53,387 nucleotides of DNA. Origin: an uncultured Bermanella sp. Its GTDB lineage: Bacteria > Pseudomonadota > Gammaproteobacteria > Pseudomonadales > Oceanobacteraceae. The notes below the pieces were generated by a model, which saw nothing but the letters and a program-made list of their open reading frames with translations, was not told the origin of the DNA and did no database searches. The stretch's first letter is position 1; the number at the start of each line of letters is the position of its first letter. Location: the NCBI GenBank assembly GCA_913058575.1, contig CAJXRF010000037.1, forward strand, positions 1-53,387, in the 5' to 3' direction. Positions 34,792-44,059 of this stretch are shown piece after piece. The translations under genes were made by a program, and so were the position numbers.

Positions 34792-35478
34792 ATGCCCACA
34801 AAAACACGTACTTTTTTAGTGACTCAGTCTGATACCCAGCTTAAAGATACAGCTGGCAAAATTTTTACCGTGCCTAAAGGCTGGGTCAATTTACCCGCTG
34901 GAGATGCCTCCGTCACCCGTAAACTTAAATCTCTAGGGCCCACCTGGACCGTTCAAGAAAAGAAAGGCCGCAAAACTTTTTCTCATGGTGTTTGGGCAGC
35001 AAAGGATCAACTTCAAGAAGCAAAAGCGCTTGTACAGGCGCAACGAGAGGACCCAAAGCATCAGAAAAAATTAGCTCAAGCGAAAGTTCGCCGCGAAGAA
35101 AAAGAAGAGGTGTTTGGCGAAGACTTTCAGCAAGCAATTATTGCCTTCCTTAACTTCCACCAGAAACACCAAGCGTTAGTAGAAAAATTAGCGGTTTTGG
35201 TGAAAGAACACGCCGTACCCGTGGGCAGCGGCACTGTCGCCCGTAGCGCATCGGTCACCTTGCAGGATAAGGCGGCGTTGGCTGTCATGGCTTGGATGCG
35301 GCATCAAACCAGTGACTATGATTCAACAGTGGTTCCGCGCATTAAGGGCGCACGACGGGAATTAAGGCGAAAAATAGCGCGGCAATCTGAGCGCATATTA
35401 GAAAAATATCGAAATGGAAGTGATGCAGAATTAGCACTTTGCCCGCTGTATAAAGCTTTGCAAAAATCGAGCAAGTAA
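34792..35478 (+). CDS. DUF2293 family protein
   Basis: 228 aa, soluble. The C-terminal half carries the DUF2293 pattern: AALAVMAWMRHQTSDYDS followed by a helix rich in Arg (GARRELRRKIARQSERIL). DUF2293 proteins are small, cytosolic, with unknown function. The first 80 residues (FLVTQSDTQLKDTAGKIFTVP, here cited by its end KIFTVPKGWVNLP) form a separate beta-rich part, and a Lys/Glu/Gln-rich helix (about 85-115) links the two. Strongly basic overall, which would suit nucleic-acid binding. No operon partner. Confidence 0.75.
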   Translation: MPTKTRTFLVTQSDTQLKDTAGKIFTVPKGWVNLPAGDASVTRKLKSLGPTWTVQEKKGRKTFSHGVWAAKDQLQEAKALVQAQREDPKHQKKLAQAKVRREEKEEVFGEDFQQAIIAFLNFHQKHQALVEKLAVLVKEHAVPVGSGTVARSASVTLQDKAALAVMAWMRHQTSDYDSTVVPRIKGARRELRRKIARQSERILEKYRNGSDAELALCPLYKALQKSSK

Positions 35479-35607
35479 AAGCGCTTTGGTTATTTTAAAT
35501 TGGCAAACCAGTGGGGCGGGCGCTCCTGACATTTGCCTTAATGAGGGAGTTAATATTTAACACCCTTCTCTTGGTAACCATTCCGTGGTCATTACGCCTG
35601 CTAAAGA

Positions 35608-36204
35608 TTAAGCCCGATGAAAAACGGAGTCCTTCACTCTTTGACCCAACACCCGAGTCTTAGGGGAGACAAGTGAAGCGGTCTTCTGCGCCGCTGAATA
35701 TTCAATCAACTCAATTATTTTGGCTTTAATGGAAGGAAAGTGCCGACTGTTCACCACCGCTTCTAAAGGTTCATTTAAACTCATACCAAAACTGCGATAA
35801 CCCTTTTTGGTGGGAATAGACATGGACAACTGAATACCTTGCACGATGCCCCCGCCAATTAACTCTATGGCACGCTCAGTGGTCAGCACCTCTTTAGGGT
35901 CACTAATGGGTTGGAAAATAATGCCATTTTCATCTGAACGCAGCATAATTCCAGATCGGTCTGGCCGCCATTCATCCCCTAGCTGCTCCATGAAGCGCCA
36001 TGCACAATGCCAGTCTTGGCACACTGACGGTCTTTGGGCATGAATTTTACAACCGCCTTTTTCCACCATGTGTGAACAGGCTTGATCGGCAGGCTTATTA
36101 AAGCTCTCGTCGTCAATAAGAAGTACCACACAGCAAGCTGTGCATTCTCCACATTCTCGACCGGACACTAGATGTGATTGTTGGTTATTACTCAAGCCTG
36201 TCAC
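35608..36204 (-). CDS. YkgJ-like CxxCxxCC metal-binding protein
   Basis: 198 aa with the zinc/iron-chelating domain (PF03692-like) defined by GECTACC near residue 22, then ACSHM, CKIH and CQDWHC, giving the conserved eight-cysteine set. The first part of the match is RECGECTACCVVLLID. Relatives are predicted Fe-S or zinc proteins; some are linked to flagellin N-methylation (FliB-like), but no flagellar gene adjoins here. Starts with GTG at 36204 without clear ribosome binding site; a TTG three codons later is possible. Function unknown. Confidence 0.8.
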   Translation of the reverse strand: MTGLSNNQQSHLVSGRECGECTACCVVLLIDDESFNKPADQACSHMVEKGGCKIHAQRPSVCQDWHCAWRFMEQLGDEWRPDRSGIMLRSDENGIIFQPISDPKEVLTTERAIELIGGGIVQGIQLSMSIPTKKGYRSFGMSLNEPLEAVVNSRHFPSIKAKIIELIEYSAAQKTASLVSPKTRVLGQRVKDSVFHRA

Positions 36205-36576
36205 CTAACACTGACTGCCAGCACGCTTTTTCGCGGGCCTTGACGGGGATAATGAAATACGAGGCGCGGATACTAACAGAAGTGCTAGGGGCTGGGACAG
36301 GGACCCACTGAATTTTGTGCTATTAGCCGCCCTTGCTAGGACAATATTCACTCACCATGGCTTGTTTGCTAGAGAGATGTCATGAGCAGGGCTTTAGGTA
36401 ATGAAATGTGTTCAAAAAGGCGCCGTTACCATGGCCGTTTATACAAGAAAAGCTACATATAAGAATCGAGCATAGCTCCAATATTAAGTAGCACCTTCTA
36501 ATACGGATCAATAACGGCCTTGCCTATTTTAAAGCCAGTAAGCAAAGCCAACCTAGAATGCCATTTTTATGAGTTA
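36205..36576. other. gene-poor interval
   Basis: About 370 bp between two minus-strand genes. A 26-codon frame starting ATGAGC near 36381 exists but has no supporting features. Neither hairpin with a T tail nor any operator stands out. Confidence 0.4.
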
Positions 36577-37431
36577 TCAATTTACTGAGAACCACCTTTT
36601 ATAAATGGTATCGGTCACCCCTTCCGATTTCATGGCGGCTAAAGCTTGGCTGAGTTTATAGGCAATAGACCCCCTATCCAAAATAGTGGGATAGTTAAAC
36701 GCACTGAGTTTCTTTGATGCATCGTAATTAGGGTTAGGCTGCTCTTTAACGTGGGGTGAATGACGGGAAAACCCTAAAAACATAGGTTGGTTACCACCAC
36801 AACAATTTTTGTGCACTTTCAAACCGGCCTGGCTGATCGTCATGCCAGATTGAGAATGAAAATACTCAACCAGTTCTTTATCTGCCACATAAAAATAATG
36901 ATTGTCTGGTGAGCGTTTTATATATTTACTGACAAACTGTAAATCAAAAAACTTTCTATCTTGAACTTTTATTCCAAGATTAGAGGCTTTGTCTTGCTTG
37001 GAGCTGCCGATTTCCATCAACCATATAGGGTTGTGTTTTTTTAAATCTTCATAGCTCATTAATTCCGCCATTGAGGCATTGCTCACACCGTATTCACCCG
37101 TGTCTAAACCATTGGGTATATAAAACAGATATTTTGCCCGCTTTTTAGAAAAAGAAGCCCCTGGATAAAAGTCTAATTTTCCCTCTTTTAACATTTCGTG
37201 CAGGCGTTTTTTGGGGAAACGACTGACCTCAAGCTGACAACCCGTTCGTTTTGCCGCTTCTGAAAATAAATCATAATAAACACCATCGTGTTTGGGTTTT
37301 GCAGTAATGAGCGGCTCTTTCCCACCGTCCTTGTAAACCATTTTTAAGGTGCACTGACCATAGGCTAAGGAACTAAACAACACGAGTAAAAATAAAACTA
37401 AAGGGACTCTAAAAAAAGGCAAGTTTTTCAT
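36577..37431 (-). CDS. stand-alone periplasmic solute-binding protein (SBP_bac_3-like)
   Basis: 284 aa from the ATG at 37431, which has AAAGG eight bases upstream (a GTG precedes it by one codon). Signal peptide about 1-25 ending LAYG. Binding-protein features: YYDLFSEAAKRTGCQLEV, FPKKRLHEMLKEGKLDFYPG, FSKKRAKYLFYIPN and, at the C-terminus, LSQALAAMKSEGVTDTIYKRW. Longer than usual, with cysteines at the start and CCGG in the middle, which suggests disulfides. No transporter subunits adjoin it; ligand unknown. Confidence 0.82.
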   Translation of the reverse strand: MKNLPFFRVPLVLFLLVLFSSLAYGQCTLKMVYKDGGKEPLITAKPKHDGVYYDLFSEAAKRTGCQLEVSRFPKKRLHEMLKEGKLDFYPGASFSKKRAKYLFYIPNGLDTGEYGVSNASMAELMSYEDLKKHNPIWLMEIGSSKQDKASNLGIKVQDRKFFDLQFVSKYIKRSPDNHYFYVADKELVEYFHSQSGMTISQAGLKVHKNCCGGNQPMFLGFSRHSPHVKEQPNPNYDASKKLSAFNYPTILDRGSIAYKLSQALAAMKSEGVTDTIYKRWFSVN

Positions 37432-37885
37432 CACAGCGACCTTTGTTACGCCAAATGATTGAATAATGGGCTTTTAACACTATAGACCAGTTATCCAAGC
37501 TTGGCGTAGTTTGACCATATCAATTTAGCCTTTAGTCGTCCAAATCAGTAAAAACTGAGGATAAATAAGAAAGGCGATACATATATCAATGCGTTATGGA
37601 AATGCCATTTATTACTTGAAAGCGCGGCTGATGGCCTAAAGCCGACACTATAAAAACTCAAATGCTAATTTGTTATTTGCTATCTTTGTTGGCTTCATGA
37701 ATTAGTAAGTTGTTATTATTGATTTAATGACAAGTGGCTTTCACCACGTATGCATAACCTTTCTGGGAGATGTTAAATCCCCCATTAGCCCAGCTCGTGT
37801 ATTGTGCCCTTTGAATGTTGGCAGGCGATACGAACCTAACTCTGCAGCTTCCATCTTTTGCCATCCTCACGGGCTTCTTTTGGCC
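37432..37885. other. gene-poor interval
   Basis: About 450 bp before the SBP gene start and after the epoxide hydrolase end. A 60-codon plus-strand frame at 37727-37909 overlaps the hydrolase end and lacks coding features. No terminator or operator recognised beyond AT-rich promoter-like sequence. Confidence 0.4.
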
Positions 37886-38842
37886 TTAGACACCACCCTG
37901 CTTTGCTAGCCATTTTAAAATTGCCTGGTTGGTATTGGCTGGCATTTCTTGCTGAATCCAATGGCCGCAATCTAGGCTCATCACTTCTGCGTTGGGCACA
38001 TACTCGGTTAACCTTTCAAATTTAGGAATCGCATCCCGCTCCCCATAAATCATCAGCGTAGGATGTTGAATAATAGGGTTCACGCCTGCCAACAGGTGCC
38101 AGTTGCGGTCTAGGTTTCGGTACCAATTTATACTGGGGGTAAAACCAGAAGTTTCAAACGTCGATACAAAAACCGCCAGTTCATCTTCACTCATAATGGG
38201 CTCACCCTGTGCGTTTTCGGCTTTGGCAAGATTAATCATGGCATTGCCTGACTCTTGTTGTGTTTGGGGTTCTGCTTGTGGCTCGCTTGTGCGGTACAAG
38301 TTGCGAAGGAACTGAGATGTATGGTCTTGCAATACCGCATCTGCCACCCCAGGCTGTTGATTAAAATGAACAAAATAATAATCACGGCCCAGAAACTGCG
38401 CCATTAATTCTATCCAAGGTGTGTCGCCCCGCTCTTGATAAGGCAGGCTCAGGTTGATGATTTTATTCACGCGCTTGGGATGCAATAAAGCCAACCCCCA
38501 CACCACCATCGCGCCCCAGTCATGCCCTATAAAGGTGGCGTCTTGATAACCGTAGTGATCGAGCAGTGCCACAAGGTCTCCGGCCAAGTGAGTAATGTCA
38601 TAGGCCGTCACTTCCGCCGGACACGATGAATGACCAAACCCACGCTGATTGGGAACAATCACATGGTAGCCCGCCGCCACAAGAGCAGGCACTTGATAAC
38701 GCCAAGAAAAAGCATGTTCTGGCCAGCCATGGCACAGCACGATGGGGTTGCCAGTATTGTGCTGGCCCGCTTCGAAGACCTCGAGCTGCACATCGTTCAC
38801 TGAAATTAAACTGGGCTTGGGAAAGTCAGTTAGATTAAACAT
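37886..38842 (-). CDS. alpha/beta hydrolase, epoxide hydrolase-like
   Basis: 318-aa soluble epoxide hydrolase of the alpha/beta-hydrolase fold. Oxyanion motif HGWPE, nucleophile Asp in IGHDWGAMVV (the Asp-Trp-Gly form separates it from serine esterases), acid in IYGERDAIP, and catalytic His in DCGHWIQQE; cap tyrosine in INWYRNLDRNW. The family opens epoxides to diols; some members are haloacetate dehalogenases, but HGWPE with WYRN favours epoxide hydrolase. AAGGA before the ATG. Divergent from the WYL-family regulator with an inverted repeat in between, so likely controlled by it. Confidence 0.92.
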   Translation of the reverse strand: MFNLTDFPKPSLISVNDVQLEVFEAGQHNTGNPIVLCHGWPEHAFSWRYQVPALVAAGYHVIVPNQRGFGHSSCPAEVTAYDITHLAGDLVALLDHYGYQDATFIGHDWGAMVVWGLALLHPKRVNKIINLSLPYQERGDTPWIELMAQFLGRDYYFVHFNQQPGVADAVLQDHTSQFLRNLYRTSEPQAEPQTQQESGNAMINLAKAENAQGEPIMSEDELAVFVSTFETSGFTPSINWYRNLDRNWHLLAGVNPIIQHPTLMIYGERDAIPKFERLTEYVPNAEVMSLDCGHWIQQEMPANTNQAILKWLAKQGGV

Positions 38843-38938
38843 GGCCTTTTTCCTTTATGGGACTTCATCTATTTGTATGATCAGGTTGCATGATCAGAGA
38901 TAGCGTCTTCTGATCTGAACAAATCATTTATATGCCAT

Positions 38939-38963
38939 AATGGTGACAAATTCTGTCACCATT
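38939..38963. promoter_or_regulatory. perfect 10-bp inverted repeat, putative WYL regulator operator
   Basis: Arms AATGGTGACA and TGTCACCATT are perfectly complementary around a 5-bp AT-rich spacer, about one helical turn per half. It lies 18 bp upstream of the WYL regulator's ATG and about 97 bp upstream of the epoxide hydrolase, so a bound dimer would control both. Confidence 0.7.
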
Positions 38964-38981
38964 GAATGCTAGTCTTATCAA

Positions 38982-39701
38982 ATGAATGTTCGCCAACGAC
39001 AAGACGCCATTGTGCGCAGTCTACGCCGCAACGGCACTTCCACCGTCGCTGCCCTAGCTCAGGATGTGGGTGCATCTAAACGCACCGTGCTACGAGATAT
39101 AAGCGCCCTGCGTGATGAAGGTTTTGTGATTCATTCCGAGCCTGGCCGCGGTGGTGGCCTGCAACTGGATGCACGATCGGTGCAGACCACAGTGCGACTC
39201 TCGGTGGCCGAGGTGTTTGCAATTCTTATTAGCGTGGCCTCCATGCGTGCAACCGGTGGCTTGCCCTTCGCAAGCCTGGCTGATGTGGGACTGGGTAAAA
39301 TAGAGAAAGCATTACCAGCAGACAAGGTACGGGATTTACGGCGTTTTTTAGATTGTTTATTTGTGGGGACGCTTGCACCGCAGGTGAACATATCCAATAT
39401 GGGAGCCATGGATGCCGCCCTACTGCCCGCATTCGAGGCAGCTTTTTTGCAACAAATGCATCTGCGCTTTGAATACCATGATGCAAAAGGAACAATCACT
39501 CAGCGCTATGTAGAGCCGCAAGCCATGTTGATTTTGCCACCCCTATGGTATTTGGTGGCTTGGGATCCGGCACGGGAGGACTTTCGGCATTTTAGAATGG
39601 ACCGTATTGGTAAACCTGAAATTGTTGAAGGCGATGCATTTATGCGCCGCCATGTGCCGTTTGACGATCATGTTTCGCCGCTTCGAAATTTGGCGAGGTG
39701 A
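38982..39701 (+). CDS. WYL-domain HTH regulator (YafY/DeoR-like)
   Basis: 239 aa. N-terminal HTH_11-type winged helix (residues 1-60; VAALAQDVGASKRTVLRDI, then the wing EPGRGGGLQL) followed by a linker and a WYL-like ligand domain (LWYLVAWDPAREDFRHFRMDRIG), where WYL is degenerate as WYLVAWD and the Arg-rich RHFRMDRI pocket is kept. Such regulators repress or activate a neighbouring gene in response to nucleotides or other small ligands. Divergent from the epoxide hydrolase; an inverted repeat precedes it. Starts at the ATG with no visible ribosome binding site; leaderless translation is possible. Confidence 0.9.
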   Translation: MNVRQRQDAIVRSLRRNGTSTVAALAQDVGASKRTVLRDISALRDEGFVIHSEPGRGGGLQLDARSVQTTVRLSVAEVFAILISVASMRATGGLPFASLADVGLGKIEKALPADKVRDLRRFLDCLFVGTLAPQVNISNMGAMDAALLPAFEAAFLQQMHLRFEYHDAKGTITQRYVEPQAMLILPPLWYLVAWDPAREDFRHFRMDRIGKPEIVEGDAFMRRHVPFDDHVSPLRNLAR

Positions 39702-39968
39702 GTTTATTTAAAGGCGTAGGGCTCAGGTTTTGGCCTGTGTGTTTAAGGCAGAACGCAAGATTTAACCTTGAACCCTAGTAAGCTAATTATTGGTCAGTAA
39801 TAAACATTTTAAAGGTTATGAGGGGGAGTTCTCGAATCGGAAAAAAGATCAACGGTTTTAACTCCACGTGCATTGTCACAATTTTATTTACTCAGTATAT
39901 TGCACCAAAGTAAGTACCCTCTCCGTGGTTCATGGAGATTAATTAAAATCAAAATGGAAGAACATAAC

Positions 39969-40547
39969 ATGGAAGCCTATTTACCAGTGGCCATTGTGAC
40001 GATTATTGTTGCGATCATGCTAGCTTACATCGTTAAATTGTATAATTTAATTGTAAACAATAAAAATTCAGTTACTCGAGCTTGGTCAACTGTCATTGCC
40101 CAAGAAAGACAAAAATCTAAAATATTAGAACCTCTGGAAAACTTAACCCGTGAATTTGTGGGTGTCGAAAGTGATATTTTAATCCAAATAACGTCTTTAA
40201 GATCCTCTATTTCACAGATTGATCAATCTAGGCCGGATACCAAATCTCTTGAAATGATTGAAAATATGGGAACGAAGTTGTTAAAGGGTTTAAGCGTTTC
40301 TGTAGAGGCTTACCCTGAGCTAAAATCATCCGCAGCATATCTTAAGTTAATGAATGAAATAGCAGAACAACAGGAAGAAGTAGGTGCTGCTATTCGTATT
40401 TTCAACCGAAATGTTGAAATTATGAACAATTCAATTGAAGAATTCCCTAACAGCCTAATTAACAGCGTCCTCAATAAACAGCCCAGGATAGATTCATTTA
40501 GTGATAGTAAAAGTGAAGCTAACTTTGAATTCAAACCTAACTTATAA
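39969..40547 (+). CDS. LemA family protein
   Basis: 192 aa from the ATG at 39969, with GGAAG eight bases upstream; ATG at 39954 is an alternative. Architecture typical of LemA: N-terminal membrane helix (AYLPVAIVTIIVAIMLAYIV as one segment, about residues 4-22), LYNLIVNNKNSVTRAW, where the family signature Y-N-x-L-V-x-x-x-x-x-V-x-x-A is seen, then a long helical cytosolic or periplasmic bundle with ISQIDQS and AYPELKSSAAYLKLMNEIAE (family motif ANYPEL-like). Followed after 30 bp by a DUF3137 gene on the same strand, a pairing seen in other bacteria. Function of LemA is unclear. Visibly AT-rich. Confidence 0.88.
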   Translation: MEAYLPVAIVTIIVAIMLAYIVKLYNLIVNNKNSVTRAWSTVIAQERQKSKILEPLENLTREFVGVESDILIQITSLRSSISQIDQSRPDTKSLEMIENMGTKLLKGLSVSVEAYPELKSSAAYLKLMNEIAEQQEEVGAAIRIFNRNVEIMNNSIEEFPNSLINSVLNKQPRIDSFSDSKSEANFEFKPNL

Positions 40548-40577
40548 CGCTATCTAGTTTGTTGAAAGGGATGTCAC

Positions 40578-41897
40578 ATGAATAATATTGATAACGACCA
40601 ACCTAATGAGTATTTTAAAAATATATTCTTTTTTTGGAAGCATTTTAATGCCTTCACTTCATCAGAGTTTTCTAGAGAATCAATGTCATTAGAAGATAGG
40701 AAAAAGTACTCAATATTTCTTCTGTTTGGTGGAGACAAAGATTATTTTGAACTCGGATCTATATTACAAGATACACAGCTAAAGTTGAAAAACAGTGGAA
40801 ATAGCCAAGTAACAGTATCTGAATTAATTCAACCATATTTAGATTATGGAAAACCGATTAGTTTTGATGTTAAAGCGATTGCTAGATCAGTAATTCAACC
40901 TATTATTAAAAGCATTGCTTTAGTTTTATTGACAGTTTTTATAGTCTCAATCTTCACTAAAGGTTTCGAAGGTTTCAGTCTTTCACTTCCTTTTTTTATT
41001 CCAGCCGCCTTTTTTATTTTGATCTGTATGAAGTATCTAAAACTGGTAAATATCGTTAGTAAACAAATTATAAAATACGACAGCCTAAAAGATAGCGGGT
41101 TAACTTCCAAAAGCCAATTAAAACAACCTTTATTTCAATGGCTTAGTAGTAACATGGAAGGGTTTAATCGTGGAAAAATAGAAAATTACCTAACTGAAGT
41201 ATATCTCGCAGAAAAGAATATCGAGGATGAAAAGTTAGAATATATCGCTTTCAAATACACCAGCGTCGTATCGTCCAGTAAAGACAGAAATGGTAAGACT
41301 ACCTATGAAACAGATACTTATAGAGGTATTTTGCTTCCATGTAGTGGCTTAGGAAAACTTGCCATTTCTCCTGATAAAAAAGTAAAATCCAAGTTAACTG
41401 AGTGGACAACCGTCTCCCAAGACTTTAATAAACGCTTTAATATTTGGTGCGATCAAGAAATGGACGCATCAAAACTCCTGTCTCCTGCCACCATTGCAGA
41501 TATAGAAAAGTTCGATAACGTATTGGGTAGCCTAAATATCTTCACATCTCCAAGTGGAGATATATGTCTATTATTTAAGGCAGATTTTGAAGAAAAGAAA
41601 TCCCAAGGAAAGCTTTCATTAAGTGAACCCCTAGCATTTTTAACCTCATTAAATGAAGATAATTCAAGTCCTACTCTCACTCATGTTTTAAATTTAATAA
41701 TGAAGTTAATGGCGCAAATTAATGTAGATAAACCAAACCCAATAAGAGACTTCATAAACGATCTACCTGAGGAAAATCAACCTAACTTTAAACCAGGGCG
41801 TATCCAAGCAGAAGGTGAGAATGCAGTAGAGCGGTTTTTTTCAGTTATGCCTCAATTAATGGAAGACATGAAAAAAGCTAAGGAATCTAAAAAATAG
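40578..41897 (+). CDS. DUF3137 family membrane protein
   Basis: 439 aa. Two membrane helices at about residues 110-128 and 135-152 separate an N-terminal cytosolic part from a large C-terminal domain with the conserved DUF3137 features: YLTEVYLAEKN, IAFKYTSVVSSSKDRNG..TYETDTYRG and SGLGKLAISPDKK. Galectin-like beta-strand runs follow. Function unknown, but regularly encoded with LemA, as here (30-bp gap, same strand). AAAGGGA eight bases before the ATG. AT-rich. A nested hairpin terminates it. Confidence 0.85.
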   Translation: MNNIDNDQPNEYFKNIFFFWKHFNAFTSSEFSRESMSLEDRKKYSIFLLFGGDKDYFELGSILQDTQLKLKNSGNSQVTVSELIQPYLDYGKPISFDVKAIARSVIQPIIKSIALVLLTVFIVSIFTKGFEGFSLSLPFFIPAAFFILICMKYLKLVNIVSKQIIKYDSLKDSGLTSKSQLKQPLFQWLSSNMEGFNRGKIENYLTEVYLAEKNIEDEKLEYIAFKYTSVVSSSKDRNGKTTYETDTYRGILLPCSGLGKLAISPDKKVKSKLTEWTTVSQDFNKRFNIWCDQEMDASKLLSPATIADIEKFDNVLGSLNIFTSPSGDICLLFKADFEEKKSQGKLSLSEPLAFLTSLNEDNSSPTLTHVLNLIMKLMAQINVDKPNPIRDFINDLPEENQPNFKPGRIQAEGENAVERFFSVMPQLMEDMKKAKESKK

Positions 41898-41911
41898 AAT
41901 AAGGTACTAGC

Positions 41912-41968
41912 GCCAGATTTCGCCTTATGCATCTAAGGCACGATACAAAATCTGGCCCTCACCTTTTT
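41912..41968. terminator. nested hairpin terminator between DUF3137 and selO genes
   Basis: Outer arms GCCAGATTT/AAATCTGGC (41912-41920, 41948-41956) enclose an inner hairpin with arms GCCTTA/TAAGGC (41922-41927, 41934-41939); CTTTTT follows at 41963. Located between two convergent genes. Confidence 0.7.
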
Positions 41969-41980
41969 AAGCCCAAACCA

Positions 41981-43825
41981 TCAAGACGAACAACTCAGGT
42001 GTGACGTTCCCCCCACCGCAAAAAACTCAGGGGGTTTTAAGCGATAGTATTTATCCTCCACTTCCTTCGACTGCTCGGCATAGGGGTTGGTCATCACCTC
42101 TTGCAGCTCTTTAATTAACCCGTAATTACCGCCGGTGGCTTGCTGATAGGCCGGCACCAAAAACCACTCTCGCAAAATATATTTTGGATTCACCAATTTC
42201 ATCTGCTTTGAGATTTCCTTAATGGATCGGGGCGCCATGGCATTTTCGCCACAGGTTCTATTGAGGAGGGTTTTCCATTTTGCCAACCACTCTTCCCAAC
42301 GCATATCCGTCTCTTGTGTATCTTGGGTCGAGCTAATGTAAAAACTTTTCTTAAGTGAGCTAATGTTGTCGGGGATATTGGAAAGTTCGCGGAAGAACAT
42401 CGTGTAATCCAGCGGAGCTTGCAGCATGAGGGTTTGCAACTCGCTAACCAATTCGTGAAAAAGTGCCTTAGACACTTGTTTGTCAGCTTCGGTATTCAAA
42501 GTGCCTTCATGCAAATCCAAATCAATATCCAACCCTAATTTAGCTGCCCACATTTTATCCAATTGGGTTTGCATGACTTGCGAGAATTCACTTTGAATTT
42601 CGTCTAGGGCTTTTAGATCGTCCTGATTTGATGCCAGCAAAGACCGTAACGACAAACAAAACATATGGAAATTGCTTTGCGCTGCGTTGGGTTGATTCAT
42701 GAACGAGAAGTGCTGACCGCCCCCGGTCCAAGGCTGGTATTGAGGGTTAAACACATCGCAAAAACCAAAGGGGCCGTAATCCAGGGTAAAGCCTCCGGCG
42801 GCACAGTTGTCGCTATTAAAGTTACCTTGGCAAAAACCAACACGAATCCAGTTGGCCACCAGAGATGTCAGGCGGTTTTGAAATTCCCGCGCCAGCAACA
42901 GCACTTTTTCTGCTGTTGTGAGTGTGCTGGTGAGTTGCTTATCGATCACGTCTTTGTACTCACGCTCTATCAAGTGCAGCACAATTTTTTCTAATTCGTC
43001 TTTCGCTTTCGGGTGTTCGTTTTTACGGGTACGCCGAGCGAAAAGTTCCAGCTGGCCCACACGAAGGAACGATGGGGCCACGCGGGTGGAGATGGCCACC
43101 GCTTCAGATATCATCATGTCGGGATTCTGTGCACGCGAGCCTTCTGAGTACCATGGGCGTTGTACCGTATCTGTTTTGGAAACATACAAACTCAAAGAGC
43201 GCGATGTGGGCACACCCAACGCGTGCATGTGATCCTGCGCTAAGAACTCGCGAATACTAGAGCGCAACACCGCGCGACCATCCGCACCACGACAATAAGG
43301 CGTACGCCCGCCCCCTTTAAGCTGCATTTCCCAGCGTTGGCCGTTGATCACGGCCTCAAGCACAGAAACGGCCCGACCATCGCCATAACCATTGCCAGTT
43401 TGGAACGGGCACTGCTGGGTGTATTCGGTGCCATAAATAGAAAGCGCATAACCCGTGGCCCAACCCACCTTGCGCATGGGCTGGGGAGCTTGTGAAATGT
43501 CGCCGGAGAACATACGCATGAAGTCAGGTGACTGTGCCATATCATCCGTAAAGCCCAGCTCACTAAAAAAGTCTTTGCTGTGGGCTATATACTCAGGGTC
43601 TTGAATGGGGGTTGGGGTAACCGGAACATAATGGCCCGAGAACACTTGGCGCGGCATGTGGTCGGCACCGTTTTCTGTGCCGTCAGGGTCACAATTGAGT
43701 GTGTTCATTAGGGAGTAGTTTGCCAACTTGGCAAGGTCATCGAGGCTTGAAATCGTTGAGGGGGATTTCACTGGCTGTTTGTTTGTCATAGTGGGCTTTT
43801 CATAGTGAATTGTGCCAAGGCTCAT
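41981..43825 (-). CDS. selO: protein AMPylase SelO (YdiU family), long form
   Basis: Pseudokinase-fold adenylyltransferase that transfers AMP from ATP to Ser/Thr/Tyr of target proteins, 614 aa versus 478 in E. coli YdiU. The core is recognisable: [58 protein letters not shown], where Asp of SDN and DYGPFG coordinate ATP/metal, and [12 protein letters not shown]. The C-terminus HLSCSS keeps the conserved Cys that is selenocysteine in eukaryotic SelO. Extra length comes from an N-terminal extension and inserts (for example [19 protein letters not shown]). Start may be ATG 43825 or ATG 43789; the latter has a weak GAAAAG. Not co-transcribed. Confidence 0.93.
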   Translation of the reverse strand: MSLGTIHYEKPTMTNKQPVKSPSTISSLDDLAKLANYSLMNTLNCDPDGTENGADHMPRQVFSGHYVPVTPTPIQDPEYIAHSKDFFSELGFTDDMAQSPDFMRMFSGDISQAPQPMRKVGWATGYALSIYGTEYTQQCPFQTGNGYGDGRAVSVLEAVINGQRWEMQLKGGGRTPYCRGADGRAVLRSSIREFLAQDHMHALGVPTSRSLSLYVSKTDTVQRPWYSEGSRAQNPDMMISEAVAISTRVAPSFLRVGQLELFARRTRKNEHPKAKDELEKIVLHLIEREYKDVIDKQLTSTLTTAEKVLLLAREFQNRLTSLVANWIRVGFCQGNFNSDNCAAGGFTLDYGPFGFCDVFNPQYQPWTGGGQHFSFMNQPNAAQSNFHMFCLSLRSLLASNQDDLKALDEIQSEFSQVMQTQLDKMWAAKLGLDIDLDLHEGTLNTEADKQVSKALFHELVSELQTLMLQAPLDYTMFFRELSNIPDNISSLKKSFYISSTQDTQETDMRWEEWLAKWKTLLNRTCGENAMAPRSIKEISKQMKLVNPKYILREWFLVPAYQQATGGNYGLIKELQEVMTNPYAEQSKEVEDKYYRLKPPEFFAVGGTSHLSCSS

Positions 43826-44059
43826 ATAAATAGATTTTAATACTTTGTATTTTACCCCTTTATTTGTGCCGATATCTGTATTTGTTGCATCCCCCTAGAT
43901 TAATACGCTACACAGACAGCAGGATTTAACTTAGTGACCCCAACAAGGCTTTCCCTTATGCCTTTCCTTTATGGCTTAAGTCCGAAGTTAAGGCCCTAAA
44001 AAGAATAATGACTTTGAGTTAAGGCGCTGTTTATTAAAGCGGCTATTTAAAGCTGTTGT

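Noticed and set aside
36381-36460. 26-codon frame starting ATGAGC
   Set aside because: Too short, no ribosome binding site, no homology clue.
37727-37909. 60-codon plus-strand frame
   Set aside because: Overlaps the 3' end of the epoxide hydrolase on the other strand and has no coding features.
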